Assembly: GCF_020295405.1 (NCBI RefSeq)
Contig: NZ_JADEYP010000015.1
Location: 1-64,000 of the forward strand
From: Sphingobacterium bovistauri
GTDB lineage: Bacteria; Bacteroidota; Bacteroidia; Sphingobacteriales; Sphingobacteriaceae
Reading direction: 5' to 3'
Length of the DNA: 64,000 nucleotides
Part shown: piece after piece, positions 61,955 to 64,000 of the stretch
How positions within the stretch are numbered: position 1 is the stretch's first letter
Layout: every line of letters starts with the position of its first letter
Translations under genes and position numbers: made by a program
Notes under the pieces: generated by a model
Databases searched by the model: none
What the model saw: the letters and a program-made list of their open reading frames with translations, nothing else
What the model was told of the DNA's origin: nothing

Positions 61955-63883
61955 CTAACCTACTTGAAACTGTGTCGGTTGGGTTTTGCTCAATTTTTTG
62001 CATTCGTTGACAATAGCTTCAGCATCATAATTACACAACCGCCAAAGTTCCTTTTGTTCTCCATGCTCTACGATTTCATCAGGAATTCCTAATCTGATAA
62101 CCTGTGCTTGATAATTATGATTAGACATAAATTCTAATATAGCTGATCCAAATCCTCCAGGTAATACACCATCTTCAACTGTTATTACCTTATTGAACTT
62201 TTGGAAAACTTCATGCAACAACTCTTCGTCTAATGGTTTAACAAAACGAATATCATAATGTGAAGGGTATATCCCCTCAGCATTTAAATCTATTATAGCT
62301 TTTGCAGCTTCATTTCCTACATGTCCAAATGTAAGAATAGCCACTTCTTCTCCATCTATAAGTTTTCTTCCCTTTCCAATTGGTAATGCTTTGAATGGTC
62401 TTTTCCAATCTGGCATCACACCATTTCCACGAGGATAACGAATAACAAAAGGACCAATATTGTCCAATTGAGCTGTATACATCATATTACGAAGTTCTTC
62501 TTCATTCATCGGTGCCCCAATTATCAAATTTGGAACACAGCGCATAAATGAAATATCATAAGCACCATGATGTGTCGGGCCATCAGCCCCCACGAGCCCT
62601 GCTCGATCTAAACAAAATACAACATTAAGCTTTTGTAATGCTACGTCATGAATAACCTGATCATAAGCACGCTGCATAAAAGAAGAATAGATGTTACAAA
62701 AAGGTACCAATCCTTGAGTCGCTAAGCCAGCACTAAATGTTACTGCGTGCTGCTCTGCAATACCGACATCAAAAGCTCTGTTAGGCATTGCATTCATCAT
62801 AATATTCATGGATGATCCGCTTGGCATAGCTGGTGTTATACCCATGATTTTATCATTTGCTTCAGCTAATTCAACCAATGTATGTCCAAAAACATCTTGG
62901 TACTTTAGTGGCTGAGGCTTATCGTGAGTAGTTTTCTTTATTTCACCTGTTATCTTATCAAACAAGCCCGGTGCATGCCATTTCGTCTGATCCTTTTCTG
63001 CAAGAGAATAACCTTTTCCTTTTACTGTCACTACATGTAAAAGTTTAGGTCCATTTATATTTTTTAAATCTTCTATTGTTTTCGCCAATTTAGTCACATC
63101 ATGACCATCTACTGGACCGAAGTACCTAAAGTTCAACGATTCGAAAAGGTTAGCATTTTTTAGGAGTGTACCTTTGATACTTTGCTCTATTTTCTTGGCC
63201 CACCCATAGGCATCTGGACCATTTTTAGAAATCTTTGCTAAGATTGAGATTAATTCATCTCTAAATTTATTGTAGCTTTTAGATGTAGTAATACTAGTCA
63301 GATATTCCTTCAATGCGCCTACATTCGGATCGATAGACATGCAGTTATCATTCAGAATAACTAATAAATTAGATTTCTCAATACCCGCGTGATTCAAGGC
63401 CTCAAAAGCCATACCTCCTGTTAATGCGCCATCTCCAATAATAGCGACGTGTTGTCGGTCTGTTTCCCCTTTGTAAGCAGAAGCAACCGCCATACCCAAC
63501 GCTGCAGAGATGGAAGTCGAAGAGTGACCTACACCAAAAGCATCATATTCGCTTTCTTCACGCTTAGGAAAACCTGAAATACCGCCCAATATTCTATTTG
63601 TATGGAATTGTTCTCGACGACCTGTAAGTATTTTGTGTCCATAAGCCTGGTGACCCACATCAAACACAATTTGATCATATGGCGTATTCAACGCATAATG
63701 AAGAGCTACTGTCAACTCTACAACGCCTAAACTCGCGGCAAAATGACCTCCATTGACAGAAACTATATCAATAATAAATTGTCTAAGCTCTTTACAAACC
63801 TCTTCCAAATCCGAATCTTTAAGCTTTCTCAAATCCGATGGATATAGAATGTTCTTCAAAAGTGCCCCTGCTTCTATTTGCAT
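61955..63883 (-). CDS. dxs: 1-deoxy-D-xylulose-5-phosphate synthase
   Basis: 642 residues, thiamine-diphosphate enzyme making DXP from pyruvate and glyceraldehyde 3-phosphate, first step of the MEP isoprenoid route. Marks: GHQAYGHKILTGRR, IGDGALTGGMAFEALNHAG with the ThDP motif, DNCMSIDPNVG, and the second domain GIAEQHAVTFSAGLA, DRAGLVGADGPTHHGAYD. Complete, with its own terminator at 61904. Confidence 0.97.
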   Translation of the reverse strand: MQIEAGALLKNILYPSDLRKLKDSDLEEVCKELRQFIIDIVSVNGGHFAASLGVVELTVALHYALNTPYDQIVFDVGHQAYGHKILTGRREQFHTNRILGGISGFPKREESEYDAFGVGHSSTSISAALGMAVASAYKGETDRQHVAIIGDGALTGGMAFEALNHAGIEKSNLLVILNDNCMSIDPNVGALKEYLTSITTSKSYNKFRDELISILAKISKNGPDAYGWAKKIEQSIKGTLLKNANLFESLNFRYFGPVDGHDVTKLAKTIEDLKNINGPKLLHVVTVKGKGYSLAEKDQTKWHAPGLFDKITGEIKKTTHDKPQPLKYQDVFGHTLVELAEANDKIMGITPAMPSGSSMNIMMNAMPNRAFDVGIAEQHAVTFSAGLATQGLVPFCNIYSSFMQRAYDQVIHDVALQKLNVVFCLDRAGLVGADGPTHHGAYDISFMRCVPNLIIGAPMNEEELRNMMYTAQLDNIGPFVIRYPRGNGVMPDWKRPFKALPIGKGRKLIDGEEVAILTFGHVGNEAAKAIIDLNAEGIYPSHYDIRFVKPLDEELLHEVFQKFNKVITVEDGVLPGGFGSAILEFMSNHNYQAQVIRLGIPDEIVEHGEQKELWRLCNYDAEAIVNECKKLSKTQPTQFQVG

Positions 63884-63907
63884 ACCTTAAATTAGTTTCA
63901 AAACAAG

Positions 63908-63920
63908 TTACAAAGTAACA
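63908..63920. promoter_or_regulatory. Short inverted repeat upstream of dxs
   Basis: GTTAC-AAA-GTAAC about 25-37 nt before the dxs ATG. It overlaps where the promoter should be and could be an operator; unsupported otherwise. Confidence 0.25.
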
Positions 63921-64000
63921 AATTTATTCTTTTAACCGATGTATATATATACAAAAAACTGTTACCAAAGTTTTACTATTCAAGTTTAAAAATAAATATT

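Noticed and set aside
63940..63956. TGTATATATATACA palindrome near the right edge
   Set aside because: Simple TA repeat in AT-rich DNA; nothing else supports a function.
1..64000. CRISPR arrays, tRNA genes, prophage or toxin-antitoxin loci
   Set aside because: Looked for regular spaced repeats, cloverleaf-like sequences and typical gene pairs; none was found in the window.

Overview
The window reads as chromosomal DNA of a Bacteroidota, most likely a Sphingobacteriaceae (Sphingobacterium/Pedobacter-like). The evidence is AT-rich sequence, two SusC/SusD pairs, a gliding-motility lipoprotein (GldH), a futalosine-route menaquinone gene (mqnD), the rpmB-rpmG-DUF4295-ftsY-rimO order, -7 promoter elements of the type TAnnTTTG, and a general lack of Shine-Dalgarno sequences. 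I see no phage, transposon, CRISPR array or plasmid gene. Most of the window is housekeeping.

Layout. 1-600: tandem minus-strand promoters and a structured leader feeding off the left edge, probably into an rRNA operon. 0.6-9.6 kb: TRIC channel, murF, a secreted beta-propeller, an acyl-ACP thioesterase behind a LOG-family gene with a frameshift, a TonB-dependent receptor, and a PadR/PspC pair. 9.7-24.9 kb: VanZ protein plus a tiny lipoprotein, frameshifted comF, rlmN, amidase, the rimO/ftsY/DUF4295/rpmG/rpmB block, recO, DUF805, cspA, a SIMPL-DUF4112-DUF4359-truC-propeller run, gcvT, small membrane proteins, rhodanese and an M28 peptidase. 24.9-32.6 kb: polysaccharide-utilisation-type locus 1 (SusC, SusD and two surface lipoproteins of DUF families). 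33-41.1 kb: minus-strand run surE-membrane protein-mqnD-secA-SPOR-M20 peptidase-TPK-like-GNAT. 41.4-49.8 kb: locus 2, a SusC gene broken by one missing base, SusD, then kduI-DUF4861-kduD, pointing to uptake and catabolism of unsaturated uronates (pectin- or glycosaminoglycan-like glycans). 49.8-64 kb: nadD-gmk-yicC, two DedA proteins, then a replication-linked neighbourhood (dnaN, holB, ricT, gldH, lpxK, two small periplasmic helical proteins, dnaA, a candidate oriC, dxs).

Three genes (LOG family, comF, SusC) each carry a frameshift that one missing base explains, with the reading frame resuming cleanly afterwards. This could be indel error in the assembly or recent gene decay. Several genes have a TAnnTTTG-like element 3-4 nt before the start codon, which predicts leaderless mRNAs. 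Many transcription units end in long perfect palindromes that include stop codons. I did not find a clearly new multi-gene system. The best candidates for new biology are the DUF4861 protein inside the kduI-kduD operon, the DUF lipoproteins of locus 1 with paired inverted repeats upstream, and the leaderless-promoter pattern.
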